Source of the DNA: Acidobacteriota bacterium
GTDB lineage: Bacteria; Acidobacteriota; Terriglobia; 20CM-2-55-15
Reading direction: 5' to 3'
Assembly: GCA_022821145.1 (NCBI GenBank)
Contig: JAJEEE010000052.1
Coordinates: 32,978 to 96,977, forward strand
DNA length: 64,000 bases
Shown here piece after piece: positions 9,535 through 18,152 of the stretch. The notes below the pieces were generated by a model, which worked only from the letters and a program-made list of their open reading frames with translations, had not been told where the DNA came from and searched no databases. The position numbers were made by a program, and so were the translations under genes. Positions within the stretch are counted from its first letter, which is position 1, and each line of letters begins with the position of its first letter.

Positions 9535-10772
9535 AGATCGCCGACATCCGCGCGACGACGGTGACCGTGCCGCTCGAAGCCCCGCTCCGCCACGCCAACG
9601 GTTGCCACTGGGGCCGCTTCGTGCGGACCATCGTGGAAGTGGAGACCGACACCGGACTCGTCGGCCTGGGCGAGATGGGCGGGGGCGGGGAGTCGGCCGA
9701 GGCCGTCTTCCGGGCGCTGAAGAGCACGCTTGTCGGATGCGACCCGGCGCGCATCGAAGAGATGCGTTTCCGGATCGCGAATCCGTCCGCATCGCTCTAC
9801 AACAACAGAACGCAGGTGCTGGCGGCCCTGGAGTTCGCCTGTCTCGACATCTTGGGACAGGCCTGGGGCGTTCCCGTGAGCGAGATCCTCGGCGGGCGCC
9901 TGCGCGACCGGGTGCGGTTCGCCGCCTACTGCTTCTTCCGGTATCCGAATCCGAAGGACCGGAGCGGCGAGGTGCGGACGATCGACCAACTCGTCTCGCA
10001 TGCCCGGGACCTGCGGGAGCGGTTCGGGTTTCGAACGTACAAGCTCAAGGGGGGCGTCTTTCCCCCCGGCTACGAGCTGGCCGCGTATCGCGCGCTGGCC
10101 GAGGCCTTGCCGGAGGACACGTTCCGTTTCGACCCGAACGCGGTCTGGTCGACCGAACAGGCGATTCGTTTCGGCCGGGCGATCGAGGACCTGCCCAACG
10201 ACTACCTGGAAGACCCGGTCTACGGCTTGGCGGGCATGCGGCGAACGCGGGAGAAGATCCGGGTGCCGCTGGCGACGAACACGGTGGTGGTGAACTTCGA
10301 GCAGCTCGCCGCCAACGTGCGCGACACGGGAGTCGACGTGGTCCTGCTCGACACGACGTTCTGGGGCGGCATCCGGCAATGCGTCAAGGCCGCCGGCGTG
10401 TGCGAGACCTTTCAACTCGGCATCGGCGTGCATTCCTCGGGCGAGCTGGGTATCCAGCTCGCGACGATGCTGCACCTGGGCGCGGTGATTCCCGGGTTGT
10501 CATTCGCCGCGGACGCCCACTACCACCACCTGAAGGACGACATCATCGAAGGGGGCCGGATGTCCTGCACGGATGGTTCGATCCGCGTGCCGACCGGTCC
10601 GGGACTCGGCGTGCGACTCGATCGGCGGAAGCTGGCCGAGTACAGCGAACTGTACCGGGAGCTGGGCGACTATCCCTATGACCGGGACCCGCTGCGGCCC
10701 GGTTGGGCGGCCCTGGTGCCGAACGACCGGTGGGCCGATCCGGACGACGCGTCCGTTCCGGACGTGAGATAG
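9531..10772 (+). CDS. enolase-superfamily sugar-acid dehydratase (glucarate dehydratase-like)
   Basis: This 413-aa protein starts at ATG 9531 in an ATGA overlap with the transporter. It has an N-terminal capping domain and a barrel with T-Y-K-L-K-G-G near residue 170 (catalytic Lys), F-D-P-N-A-V-W-S near 203 (first metal-binding Asp), a N-T-V-V-V-N-F segment and G-V-H-S-S-G-E-L-G near 300 (catalytic His). The K-x-K/His arrangement is that of glucarate dehydratases within the mandelate racemase/enolase superfamily, which remove water from aldaric or aldonic acids. Mannonate dehydration would fit the pathway better, so substrate is not settled. Confidence 0.75.
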   Translation: MKIADIRATTVTVPLEAPLRHANGCHWGRFVRTIVEVETDTGLVGLGEMGGGGESAEAVFRALKSTLVGCDPARIEEMRFRIANPSASLYNNRTQVLAALEFACLDILGQAWGVPVSEILGGRLRDRVRFAAYCFFRYPNPKDRSGEVRTIDQLVSHARDLRERFGFRTYKLKGGVFPPGYELAAYRALAEALPEDTFRFDPNAVWSTEQAIRFGRAIEDLPNDYLEDPVYGLAGMRRTREKIRVPLATNTVVVNFEQLAANVRDTGVDVVLLDTTFWGGIRQCVKAAGVCETFQLGIGVHSSGELGIQLATMLHLGAVIPGLSFAADAHYHHLKDDIIEGGRMSCTDGSIRVPTGPGLGVRLDRRKLAEYSELYRELGDYPYDRDPLRPGWAALVPNDRWADPDDASVPDVR

Positions 10773-10774
10773 CC

Positions 10775-11551
10775 GTGCCGAGCGTGCTGGACATATCGGG
10801 CCGTGTCGTGGTCGTGATCGGGGCGACGTCCGGGCTGGGCGAAGCCCTGGCGCTCGGCCTGGCGGACCACGGGGCGCGCGTCGTGCCGAGCGGCCGGCGC
10901 CGGGAACGCGTCCGTCAGGTCGCGAACGCGATCGAAGCCAAGGGGGTCGCGACGATCGCCCACGGCGTGGACGTGACCGACCGCGGCTCGATCGACGCCC
11001 TTCGCGACGCGGTCCTGGACCGGTTCCGAAGCGTGGACGTCCTGATCAACGCCGCCGGTGTGACCGGCAAGGAGCCGACGGCGAACGCGACCCGGGAGAC
11101 CTGGAACGCCATTCTGGAGACCAACCTGACGGGCGCCCTGAGCGCCTGCCAGGCGTTCTTCGAGCCGCTCCGGGCCAGCGGGCGCGGGCGGATCGTCAAC
11201 ATCGCGTCGCTGGGTTCCTACCGGGCCTTCCACGAGGTCGCGGCGTACTGCGCATCCAAGGCCGGCGTCCTCAGCCTGACGCGGAGCCTGGGGGCGGAAT
11301 GGGCGCCCCACGGAGTCATGGTGAACGCGATCGCTCCGGGCGTGTTCCCGACCGATCTCAACAGGGCGCTGCTGGAAGGCACGGAACGCGGCCGCGAGCT
11401 GATCATGCGGACGCCGGCCGGCAGGTTCGGGCGTCCCGAGGAACTGGTGGGCGCCGCCGTCCTGCTCAGTTCGGATGCCGCCAGCTTCATTTCCGGGGCG
11501 TGCATCGCCGTGGACGGCGGGTTCCTGGCATCCGGCGTGAACGCGGGGTGA
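10775..11551 (+). CDS. SDR oxidoreductase (gluconate 5-dehydrogenase/KduD-like)
   Basis: The 258-aa product starts at GTG 10775, two bases after the preceding stop. G-A-T-S-G-L-G (residues 16-22) is the NAD(P)-binding loop. N-A-A-G follows, then the catalytic Ser in I-A-S-L-G-S and Y-C-A-S-K near residue 157. Classical SDRs of this type interconvert keto- and hydroxy-sugar acids. In this operon it may reduce fructuronate to mannonate in place of the unrelated UxuB, or act on a gluconate derivative; this is inference from position. Confidence 0.78.
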   Translation: MPSVLDISGRVVVVIGATSGLGEALALGLADHGARVVPSGRRRERVRQVANAIEAKGVATIAHGVDVTDRGSIDALRDAVLDRFRSVDVLINAAGVTGKEPTANATRETWNAILETNLTGALSACQAFFEPLRASGRGRIVNIASLGSYRAFHEVAAYCASKAGVLSLTRSLGAEWAPHGVMVNAIAPGVFPTDLNRALLEGTERGRELIMRTPAGRFGRPEELVGAAVLLSSDAASFISGACIAVDGGFLASGVNAG

Positions 11552-11556
11552 CGCCG

Positions 11557-11655
11557 ATGAAGCCGGAGACCGTACAGCGCACCGTGCGGCGCGGGTCGGC
11601 CGCGATCCTCCGTGCGGATGACCCCGACGCCGCGTTCCGGGAGGCGCGCCGATGA
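11557..11655 (+). pseudogene. 32-codon stub resembling the N-terminus of KDPG aldolase
   Basis: ATG 11557 opens a 32-residue frame containing the run A-A-I-L-R-A-D-D-P-D-A-A-F, then a stop that overlaps the kinase start (ATGA at 11652). The pattern of a short helix followed by 'aiLRADdPd-A' is what begins Eda-type KDPG/KHG aldolases. Those need about 210 residues, including a catalytic Lys, none of which follow. It lies where an eda gene would be expected, between the SDR and the KDG kinase. The most likely reading is an internal deletion that removed about 85% of eda and left the coupling to the kinase. It may now act only as a leader ORF. Confidence 0.55.
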
Positions 11656-12659
11656 GGGCGCGTGTCGTGACGTTCGGCGAGATGCTCCTCCGCCTCACGT
11701 CTCCGGACCACGAGCGCCTGCTGCAGAGCGCGCGTTTCGACGCCGTCTTCGGCGGCGCCGAAGCGAACGTCGCGGTGCAACTCGCCCAGTGGGGGATCCA
11801 TGCGCGATACGTGTCCGTCGCGCCGGAAGGCAACCCGCTGGCCGCGGCCGCCCGGTCCGAACTGCGGCGCTTCGGCGTCGACGTCTCGTGTCTGGTCGAG
11901 GGGCCGGGGCGCTTCGGACTCTATTTCATGGAGCGGGGGACCGATGCGCGCCCCTCGCGCGTCGTCTACGACCGGCGGGGCAGCGCCGCGTCGTTGGCCG
12001 GTCCCGGCAGCGTGGACTGGGGACGGGCGTTCGACGGCGCGGAGTGGTTCCATACGACGGGCATCACTCCGGCGATCAGCCGGTCGGCCTGCGAGCTGAC
12101 GGTCGAAGCCGTCGAAGCGGCCCGGGACCGGGGCGTGACCGTGTCGTTCGATCTCAACTACCGGCGCGGTCTGTGGGATTGGGGACGTCCGGCCACCGAC
12201 GTTCTGGCCGAGTTCATCGAAATGACCGACGTGTTGATCGCGAGCGAGGCGCACCTGAGGATGGTGCTGGGGTCCGAGGACCCGGCCGGCGGCCGGACCG
12301 GCGATCCGGGACGGGTCGAGGCGTTGATGGGGGCGGCTCTGTCCCGGTACCCGAACCTCAGGACCGTCGCCCTCACCGTGCGCGACGGTTCGTCCTGGTC
12401 GGCGCGCCTGGCCGACGTCGAGACGTTTCACGTTACGACCCGCTACGATGTCTCCCGCCCCGTCGACCCGATCGGAGCGGGGGATGCGTTCGCCGCGGGC
12501 ATGATCTACGGCATCCACGCGCTCGAGGGACCGACCGAAGCGGTCGAGTTCGCCGCGGCGGCGGGTTGCCTGAAGCACTCGATTCCCGGCGACTTCTGCC
12601 GGTCCACGGTGGATGACGTGACCGCCGTGCTCGAGGGTGCGCGGGGCGTGGATCGATGA
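11652..12659 (+). CDS. kdgK: PfkB-family sugar kinase, 2-keto-3-deoxygluconate kinase-type
   Basis: This 335-aa protein opens with V-V-T-F-G-E-M-L-L-R-L and F-G-G-A-E-A-N-V-A, the two N-terminal PfkB signatures. It has F-D-L-N-Y-R mid-protein and ends the catalytic region with D-P-I-G-A-G-D-A-F-A-A-G near residue 278, containing the catalytic Asp and anion hole. Length and these motifs match KdgK, which phosphorylates 2-keto-3-deoxygluconate to KDPG using ATP. The start overlaps the stop of the aldolase-like stub. The gene agrees with the operon's dehydratase-type step, but the aldolase that should consume KDPG is not intact here. Confidence 0.8.
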   Translation: MRARVVTFGEMLLRLTSPDHERLLQSARFDAVFGGAEANVAVQLAQWGIHARYVSVAPEGNPLAAAARSELRRFGVDVSCLVEGPGRFGLYFMERGTDARPSRVVYDRRGSAASLAGPGSVDWGRAFDGAEWFHTTGITPAISRSACELTVEAVEAARDRGVTVSFDLNYRRGLWDWGRPATDVLAEFIEMTDVLIASEAHLRMVLGSEDPAGGRTGDPGRVEALMGAALSRYPNLRTVALTVRDGSSWSARLADVETFHVTTRYDVSRPVDPIGAGDAFAAGMIYGIHALEGPTEAVEFAAAAGCLKHSIPGDFCRSTVDDVTAVLEGARGVDR

Positions 12660-12744
12660 TCCGGGACCGGCCGCGAAGCTTGACCCGGCCCCCCCGGCCA
12701 TCTACCGTAGCTCGGAAACGATCCGCCTCGCAGGAGAACGACCC

Positions 12745-14892
12745 ATGCCGATGACCCGACGCGCCTTCGTCACGACCAGCGTCGCCGGCCTGGCCGGCGC
12801 CTCGGCCGCGAACGTCGCCGGCCTGGCCTGGGGCCAGGCCCCCGCCCCCACGCCCCCGGACGAGGACGGTTCCAGGCTCTGGCTCCGCTACGCGCCGCCC
12901 GGCCCGGCGGTGGAGGGATACCGCGGCGTCGTCCGGCAGATCGTCGTTCAGGGCGGTTCGGATACCGCGGGCGTCATCCGCCAGGAACTGTTGGACGGGC
13001 TCGGCGGCATGCTCGGCCGCGAGGTCCCCGTCTCCGACGGCGACGTCGCCGAGGGGGCCGTGATCGTCGGCACGCCGGAGAATTCCTCCATCGTGGCCGG
13101 GCTGGATCTGGGCTTGGAGCTCTCCGGGCAGGGGACCGAAGGGTTCGTGATTCGGTCCACCCGCATCGATGGCCGGCCGGTGACCGTCGTCGCCTCCGTC
13201 GGCGAGATCGGCGCCCTGTACGGCGCGTACCATTTCCTGCGATTGATGGCGACGGCCCGGCCGATCACCGGACTGGCCGTGGCCGAGAGGCCGCTCGTCG
13301 AGATCCGGATGCTCAACCACTGGGACAACCTCGACGGCTCGATCGAGCGCGGGTACGCCGGACGGTCGCTGTGGCAGTGGGAGGAGTTGCCGGACGTCAT
13401 CAGCCCGCGCTACAGGGAGTACGCCCGGGCCAACGCGTCGGTCGGGATCAATGGCGCCTCGGTGAACAACGTGAACGCCGACGCCCGGATCCTGACGCCC
13501 GAGTATCTGCGCAAGGTCGCGGCGCTGGCCGACGTCTGGCGTCCCTACGGCGTGCGGATGTACCTGTCCGTCAACTTCGCCGCGCCGGTCGCGGTGGGCG
13601 GCCTGGAAACGGCGGATCCGCTGGACGAGGGCGTGGCCGGGTACTGGACGGAGAAGGCGGCGGAGATCTACTCGCTGATTCCGGACTTCGGCGGCTTCCT
13701 GGTCAAGGCCAACTCCGAAGGCCAGCCCGGCCCCAAGGACTACGGCCGCACGCATGCCGAGGGGGCCAACGTGATGGCCCGGGCGTTGGCCCCGCACGGC
13801 GGCCGCGTGATCTGGCGGGCGTTCATCTATGACCCGGAGGTCGATCCGGACCGGGCGAACCGGCCGTATATCGAGTTCATGCGGCTGGAGGGCGATTTCG
13901 AGCCGAACGTGCTGGTGCAGATCAAGAACGGCGCGATCGACTTCCAGCCGCGCGAGCCGTTCCACCCGCTCTTCGGCGGTTTGCGCGAGACCCCGGCCAT
14001 GGCGGAGCTGCAGCCGACGCAGGAGTATCTCGGCCAGGCCCGGCACCTGGTCTATCTGGGTACGATGTGGGAGGAATTCCTTACCTCCGACACTCATGCC
14101 GAGGGTCCGGGTTCCACCGTCGGCCGGTACGTGGCCGGCGAGGTCTGGCCGATGCGGGTCACCGGCATGGCCGGGGTGACGAATCCCGGGCTCGACGCCA
14201 ACTGGTGCGGGCATCACTTCAGCCAGTCGAACTGGTACGCCTTCGCGCGCCTGGCGTGGAACCATGAGCAGACGGCCGAGGCGATCGCCGACGAGTGGAT
14301 CCGCCAGACGTTGACCCACGAGCCGGAGACGGTCGACGTGATCCGCGGCATGATGATGCGGTCGCGGGAGATCTTCGTGAACTACACGATGCCGTGCGGA
14401 CTGCATCACCTGATCGGCGGCGATCACTACGCCCCCATGCCGCAGAACGCCCGGTCTTCCCGGCCGTCCTGGACCGCGACCTATTACCACCAGGCCGCCG
14501 CGGACGGCGTCGGCTTCGATCGCACCGGGACCGGCAGCAACCACGTGGCCCAGTACCATCCGCCCGTCCGGGACATGTTCTCCAGCGTGGAGGCGTGCCC
14601 GGAGACGTACCTGCTGTGGTTCCACCGCCTGGGGTGGGACCACGAGATGGAGTCGGGCCGGACCCTGTGGGAAGAACTGTGCGCCCGGTATCACCAGGGC
14701 GCGCGCGACGCGGCCGGCCTCGAAGAGACCTGGGCCTCACTCGAAGGCAGGATCGACGCGCGGCGTCACCGCGAAGTCGCCGAGCGGCTCGACGAGCAGG
14801 TCCGCCACGCCGGGGAATGGCGCGATCAGATTCTGGGGTATTTCCAGCAGTTCAGCGGGATGGACATCGTCGATCCGACCCGCGACGCGTAG
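12745..14892 (+). CDS. Tat-exported GH67 alpha-glucuronidase
   Basis: This 715-aa protein has AGGAG eight bases before ATG 12745. The start M-T-R-R-A-F-V-T-T-S plus an Ala-rich stretch is a twin-arginine signal. The catalytic barrel begins with M-L-N-H-W-D-N-L-D-G-S-I-E-R-G-Y-A-G near residue 188. V-K-A-N-S-E-G-Q-P-G-P near 320 holds the conserved Glu general acid of GH67. A C-terminal helical domain with N-H-V-A-Q-Y follows. GH67 enzymes remove (4-O-methyl-)glucuronic acid from the non-reducing end of aldouronic acids derived from glucuronoxylan. Position 85 bp after the kinase links external release to internal glucuronate catabolism. Confidence 0.9.
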   Translation: MPMTRRAFVTTSVAGLAGASAANVAGLAWGQAPAPTPPDEDGSRLWLRYAPPGPAVEGYRGVVRQIVVQGGSDTAGVIRQELLDGLGGMLGREVPVSDGDVAEGAVIVGTPENSSIVAGLDLGLELSGQGTEGFVIRSTRIDGRPVTVVASVGEIGALYGAYHFLRLMATARPITGLAVAERPLVEIRMLNHWDNLDGSIERGYAGRSLWQWEELPDVISPRYREYARANASVGINGASVNNVNADARILTPEYLRKVAALADVWRPYGVRMYLSVNFAAPVAVGGLETADPLDEGVAGYWTEKAAEIYSLIPDFGGFLVKANSEGQPGPKDYGRTHAEGANVMARALAPHGGRVIWRAFIYDPEVDPDRANRPYIEFMRLEGDFEPNVLVQIKNGAIDFQPREPFHPLFGGLRETPAMAELQPTQEYLGQARHLVYLGTMWEEFLTSDTHAEGPGSTVGRYVAGEVWPMRVTGMAGVTNPGLDANWCGHHFSQSNWYAFARLAWNHEQTAEAIADEWIRQTLTHEPETVDVIRGMMMRSREIFVNYTMPCGLHHLIGGDHYAPMPQNARSSRPSWTATYYHQAAADGVGFDRTGTGSNHVAQYHPPVRDMFSSVEACPETYLLWFHRLGWDHEMESGRTLWEELCARYHQGARDAAGLEETWASLEGRIDARRHREVAERLDEQVRHAGEWRDQILGYFQQFSGMDIVDPTRDA

Positions 14893-14923
14893 CAGACCGA
14901 AACGGATATTTCCGGGGGTTCCC

Positions 14924-16219
14924 ATGTCCAAGACCGTTGCGCATCCGCTGGCGGCCGTGTTGCTGTCGCTGCCGTTGTTGTCCCTGTCGGCCGAACGGCA
15001 GTCGTCGACTCCCCGACCGGTGGCCGCACCCGTTCCCGCGGTGAGCGAGAACACCGGGGCCGGTCCCGTCTGGGATTCCTCTCCGTCCCAGTGGCCCGGG
15101 CACGGCGTCGACCGGTACGACTACGCGATCACCGAGTACACGATTTCAGGCACGGCGGCGGGCAAGCCCTACGACACCCGGATGGTGATCCGCCGGCCGG
15201 CCGACGATGCGCGCTTCAGCGGTCTCGTAATCGCCGAGGCCATGCATCCGGTGGGCCGCGCCCATGCCTTCCAGTTCAACTCCGTCTACATCATGGCGTC
15301 GGGGCATATCGCGGTGGAGGTCTCCACCCGGGGCGTGGAGCAGTTGGCGGCGTTCAACCCGGACAGGTACGGCGGCCATCGCCTGGAAGGCGACCAGATC
15401 AACGAGATCCTGGCTCAGGCCGGGGCTCTGATCAAGAGCGGCGCCAGCCCGATCGCCGGCCTGAACCCGCGCAAGATGATTCTATGGGGCACGTCCGCCA
15501 GTTCCCGGATTCTGACGGACTACCTGCCCGCTCACGCCGTCTTCAAGACGGCGGAGATGGAGAACATCTACGACGGCTTCATGCCCACGTCCAACGGATC
15601 GGACATCGAGCCGGTGGATGTGCCCATGATCCAGGTGCCCACGCAGCACGAGTTCCGGAACATGGCCACGGCCGCGCAGGACGGCGATGCGCCCGGAGAG
15701 CAGCTCCGCGTCTACGAGTTCCCGGGCATGGGGCACCTGATGGCCCGGAACAACACGCGCCTGGGACCCGGTTCCTGCGTGCGTCCGCTCACGCGGTTCC
15801 CGCTGGAACCCTACATGTCCGTGGCGCTCCACCATCTGCTCGAGTGGGTGGACAGGGGAATCGCGCCGCCGATGGCGGACCGGGTGCTGATCGACCGCAA
15901 TACCGCCAACGACGGCTCGCTGATGGCGCTGGATCCGCATGGCAATCCCATGGGAGGGATTCGCAGTCCCTACGTGGATGTCCCCGTGGCGGCCTACATC
16001 GCAGGGAACGAAGCGGTTGACGAGAATCTCGCCACGCAGTGCCGCCTGACGGTGTGGGAGCGGGCGTTTTCCCCACAGAGACTGCGTGACCTGTACGGGA
16101 CTCGGGAAAACTACGTCCGCCGGTTCGAAGCCGCGCTGGACCGGCAGGAAGAAGCCGGGTGGTCCCTGCCCCTCTATCGCGACCTGATCATGGAAGACGC
16201 CCGAGCCGTCGGTTTCTGA
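14924..16219 (+). CDS. secreted alpha/beta-hydrolase (Abhydrolase_10-like)
   Basis: This 431-aa protein has a signal peptide (LLSLPLLSLSAE). After a strand-rich start it shows V-I-A-E-A-M-H-P, and the nucleophile elbow W-G-T-S-A-S-S. A conserved F-P-G-M-G-H-L region supplies the His. The organisation resembles the 'alpha/beta hydrolase domain' family PF20091 (Abhydrolase_10), with no assigned substrate. It begins 31 bp after the GH67 gene, so a role as an ester-removing enzyme on glucuronoxylan oligomers is possible. It lacks the G-C-S-R-x-G-K motif of CE15 glucuronoyl esterases, so it is not that family. Confidence 0.72.
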   Translation: MSKTVAHPLAAVLLSLPLLSLSAERQSSTPRPVAAPVPAVSENTGAGPVWDSSPSQWPGHGVDRYDYAITEYTISGTAAGKPYDTRMVIRRPADDARFSGLVIAEAMHPVGRAHAFQFNSVYIMASGHIAVEVSTRGVEQLAAFNPDRYGGHRLEGDQINEILAQAGALIKSGASPIAGLNPRKMILWGTSASSRILTDYLPAHAVFKTAEMENIYDGFMPTSNGSDIEPVDVPMIQVPTQHEFRNMATAAQDGDAPGEQLRVYEFPGMGHLMARNNTRLGPGSCVRPLTRFPLEPYMSVALHHLLEWVDRGIAPPMADRVLIDRNTANDGSLMALDPHGNPMGGIRSPYVDVPVAAYIAGNEAVDENLATQCRLTVWERAFSPQRLRDLYGTRENYVRRFEAALDRQEEAGWSLPLYRDLIMEDARAVGF

Positions 16220-16234
16220 TATCCGGCCGAAGTT

Positions 16235-16274
16235 CCCCGGCGCCTCCGCGCGGAAGTCCGCGCCGCCGCCGGGG
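16235..16274. terminator. hairpin between convergent genes
   Basis: CCCCGGCG (16235-16242) pairs perfectly with CGCCGGGG (16267-16274), and the enclosed bases can form an inner GC hairpin. It lies between two convergent stops (16219 and 16278), as expected for a shared bidirectional terminator. There is no T-run. Confidence 0.45.
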
Positions 16275-16277
16275 TGG

Positions 16278-17141
16278 CTAACGCGAATTCCTCGAGACGA
16301 ATTCCACGATGGCGTCCGCGACGGGGTCGCCGTCTTCCGGGATGCGGGTCACGATCGAGCCGTGGTTCCGCCCTTCGAACTCCCGGTAGCTCGAATCGGG
16401 ATGCTCGACGGCGAGCATCGCCGCGATGAAGTAGCTGTTTTCCTCGGGTCTCGCCGGGAGATCCTCGGATCCCGCGATCGCCAGGAACGGCGGGGCATCG
16501 GCCCGCACGTGGAATACCGGGGCCGCCGCGTCGACGATCGGCCGATCCCCGGGCAGGCCCCGTTCCCCGCGGACTGTGGCGTGCGTGACCATCTGCCCGC
16601 TGATCGGTATCAGGCCGGCGAGGTCATCGAGCCGACGACCGTGAGCGGCGAGATACCGGTCATCGACGCCGACCATCGCCGCCAGGTATCCGCCGGCCGA
16701 GTGCCCCGACACGAACACGTTCCCGGGGTCGCCGCCGTAATCTTCGGCATTGTCCAGGACCCATGCCACGCTCGCCGCCGCGTCTTCGACGTAGGCCGGA
16801 AAGACCGCGCGCGGGGACAGCCTGTAGTTGACCGATGCGACGCCGACGCCGCGCGCGGCCAGGCTGCGCGCTATTTCCTGATGCACGCCGTCGGCCTTGT
16901 CCCCGGCCGTCAGACCGCCGCCGTGAAACCACACGATCAGCGGAAAGCCCGTCTCGCCCTCGGGCAGGTAGAGATCGAGCATCGAACGCTCGCGCTCGTA
17001 GTCCGACAGGCCGTCCCCATCCTTGTATGCGACGTTCTCGTTAATGACGACATCCTGGGACAGCGCCGGCAACGCCACGGAACCAAACGCAGCCAGAAGC
17101 ATGAAACCGAAACGCGGGGTCGAGCGAAGTTTCTCCGGCAT
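16278..17141 (-). CDS. secreted alpha/beta-hydrolase, carboxylesterase/HSL-like
   Basis: The 287-aa product starts at ATG 17141 with GGAGGT five bases upstream. A signal peptide ends PALSQ. The H-G-G-G-L motif in V-W-F-H-G-G-G-L forms the oxyanion hole, G-H-S-A-G-G-Y holds the nucleophile Ser, and G-S-E-D and G-R-N-H-G supply the acid and base. It belongs to the BD-FAE/hormone-sensitive-lipase type group, active on short acyl esters. It faces the hexuronate operon tail to tail, so it is a separate unit. Confidence 0.82.
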   Translation of the reverse strand: MPEKLRSTPRFGFMLLAAFGSVALPALSQDVVINENVAYKDGDGLSDYERERSMLDLYLPEGETGFPLIVWFHGGGLTAGDKADGVHQEIARSLAARGVGVASVNYRLSPRAVFPAYVEDAAASVAWVLDNAEDYGGDPGNVFVSGHSAGGYLAAMVGVDDRYLAAHGRRLDDLAGLIPISGQMVTHATVRGERGLPGDRPIVDAAAPVFHVRADAPPFLAIAGSEDLPARPEENSYFIAAMLAVEHPDSSYREFEGRNHGSIVTRIPEDGDPVADAIVEFVSRNSR

Positions 17142-17248
17142 CACGCACCTCCGGATTCCTTGGCGTAAGATCAGCGTCAAGATATCTCGTGAAATCGGTC
17201 GGTATCCAAGCTGACGAAGCGGCTCACGCGGCCGGAGTGACGCCGCTC

Positions 17249-18136
17249 TTACACGTTCATGATTTCGTATGCCTGCTCGAGGCTCTCGATCGCGTCGCGC
17301 CCCGGGCCGGGACGGTGTTCGTGCGCGACGAAGCCGGTGTACCCGAGGTCGGCGATCGCGTTGGCGATGAACCGGTAGTTCAGCTCGTTCGTGTCGTCGA
17401 TCTCGGTGCGGCCCGGCACGCCCGCCGTGTGGATGTGGCAGATCAGGTCGATGTTGTCGCGCAGGTTGCGCGTCACGTCGCCGTCGGTGATCTGCACGTG
17501 GTAGATGTCGTAGACGATCTTCACGTTCGGCGACCCGGTGCCGCGGCACACGTTCAGACCCCAGTCGAGGCTGGAGAAGATCTGGTCGGTCCGGTTGTCG
17601 GATTCCACCTTGGCGTTGGTGATCTCCATGCAGAGAATCACGCCGCGTTCCTCGGCGTAGTCCACGACCCGGTCGAACATGGCGATGGCGTTGGCCATGC
17701 CTTCCTCGTAGGACATCCCGCGGCGCTCGCCCGGAAGCGCGATCAGGTTCGGGCATCCCAGGTCCGCGCACATGTCGATGCCCTCGATGAACGCGGGCTC
17801 GAACTGGTCGTGCAACTCGCGCCGGATCAACCCGTCCTGGAAGCCGGTTCCGGTGCCGACCATCAGCGTCGGCGTCAGGCCGTGGTCCCGGAGGATCGGC
17901 ACCTGCTGCGGGCGCGGCAGGTCCATGCCCTGGAATCCGATCCGCTGGAGGACCTGGCACCGTTCCTCGAACGACAGTTCGGATTGGCCCCACACCGATC
18001 CCATCACGCTCTGCTTTATGGGCGCCCGCCCCGCGATGCGCTCCTGGGAGGGCCGTGCGGACGCCGAAGTGCGATTCACGGAGGCCGCCGCGATGGGCGC
18101 CGCCGCCATGCCGGTCAGGAAGTCGCGTCTTTTCAT
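17249..18136 (-). CDS. sugar phosphate isomerase/epimerase-type TIM barrel (hydroxypyruvate isomerase-like), exported
   Basis: This 295-aa protein begins M-K-R-R-D-F-L-T-G-M-A-A-A-P, a twin-arginine signal, so it probably acts outside the cytoplasm. The AP-endonuclease-2-type barrel shows C-M-E-I-T-N-A-K (metal-binding Glu), V-Y-D-I-Y-H-V-Q (Asp-His) and a late A-H-E-H-R-P-G (Glu). This pattern is typical of hydroxypyruvate isomerase (Hyi) relatives. The Hyi reaction, hydroxypyruvate to tartronate semialdehyde, may not be what the exported form does. It starts 16 bp after the PQQ dehydrogenase stop, with a -10 box in the gap. Confidence 0.72.
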   Translation of the reverse strand: MKRRDFLTGMAAAPIAAASVNRTSASARPSQERIAGRAPIKQSVMGSVWGQSELSFEERCQVLQRIGFQGMDLPRPQQVPILRDHGLTPTLMVGTGTGFQDGLIRRELHDQFEPAFIEGIDMCADLGCPNLIALPGERRGMSYEEGMANAIAMFDRVVDYAEERGVILCMEITNAKVESDNRTDQIFSSLDWGLNVCRGTGSPNVKIVYDIYHVQITDGDVTRNLRDNIDLICHIHTAGVPGRTEIDDTNELNYRFIANAIADLGYTGFVAHEHRPGPGRDAIESLEQAYEIMNV

Positions 18137-18142
18137 GGCTGC

Positions 18143-18148
18143 ACTATA
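18143..18148 (-). promoter_or_regulatory. -10 box TATAGT for the isomerase-like gene
   Basis: On the minus strand TATAGT lies six bases before ATG 18136. Transcription would start at the ATG, giving a leaderless message; no ribosome-binding site fits in the gap. This resembles the arrangement at 6986-7001. Confidence 0.35.
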
Positions 18149-18152
18149 CCCC

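Noticed and set aside
12433..14694. Long open frame on the minus strand opposite the GH67 gene
   Set aside because: It has Arg/Pro/Gly/His-rich composition with no motifs, whereas the plus strand has a full GH67 layout. Antisense frames stay open in such GC-rich codon use.
14924..16219. CE15 glucuronoyl esterase, suggested by the GH67 neighbour
   Set aside because: The nucleophile motif is G-T-S-A-S, not the G-C-S-R-x-G-K of CE15. A general alpha/beta-hydrolase call is safer.
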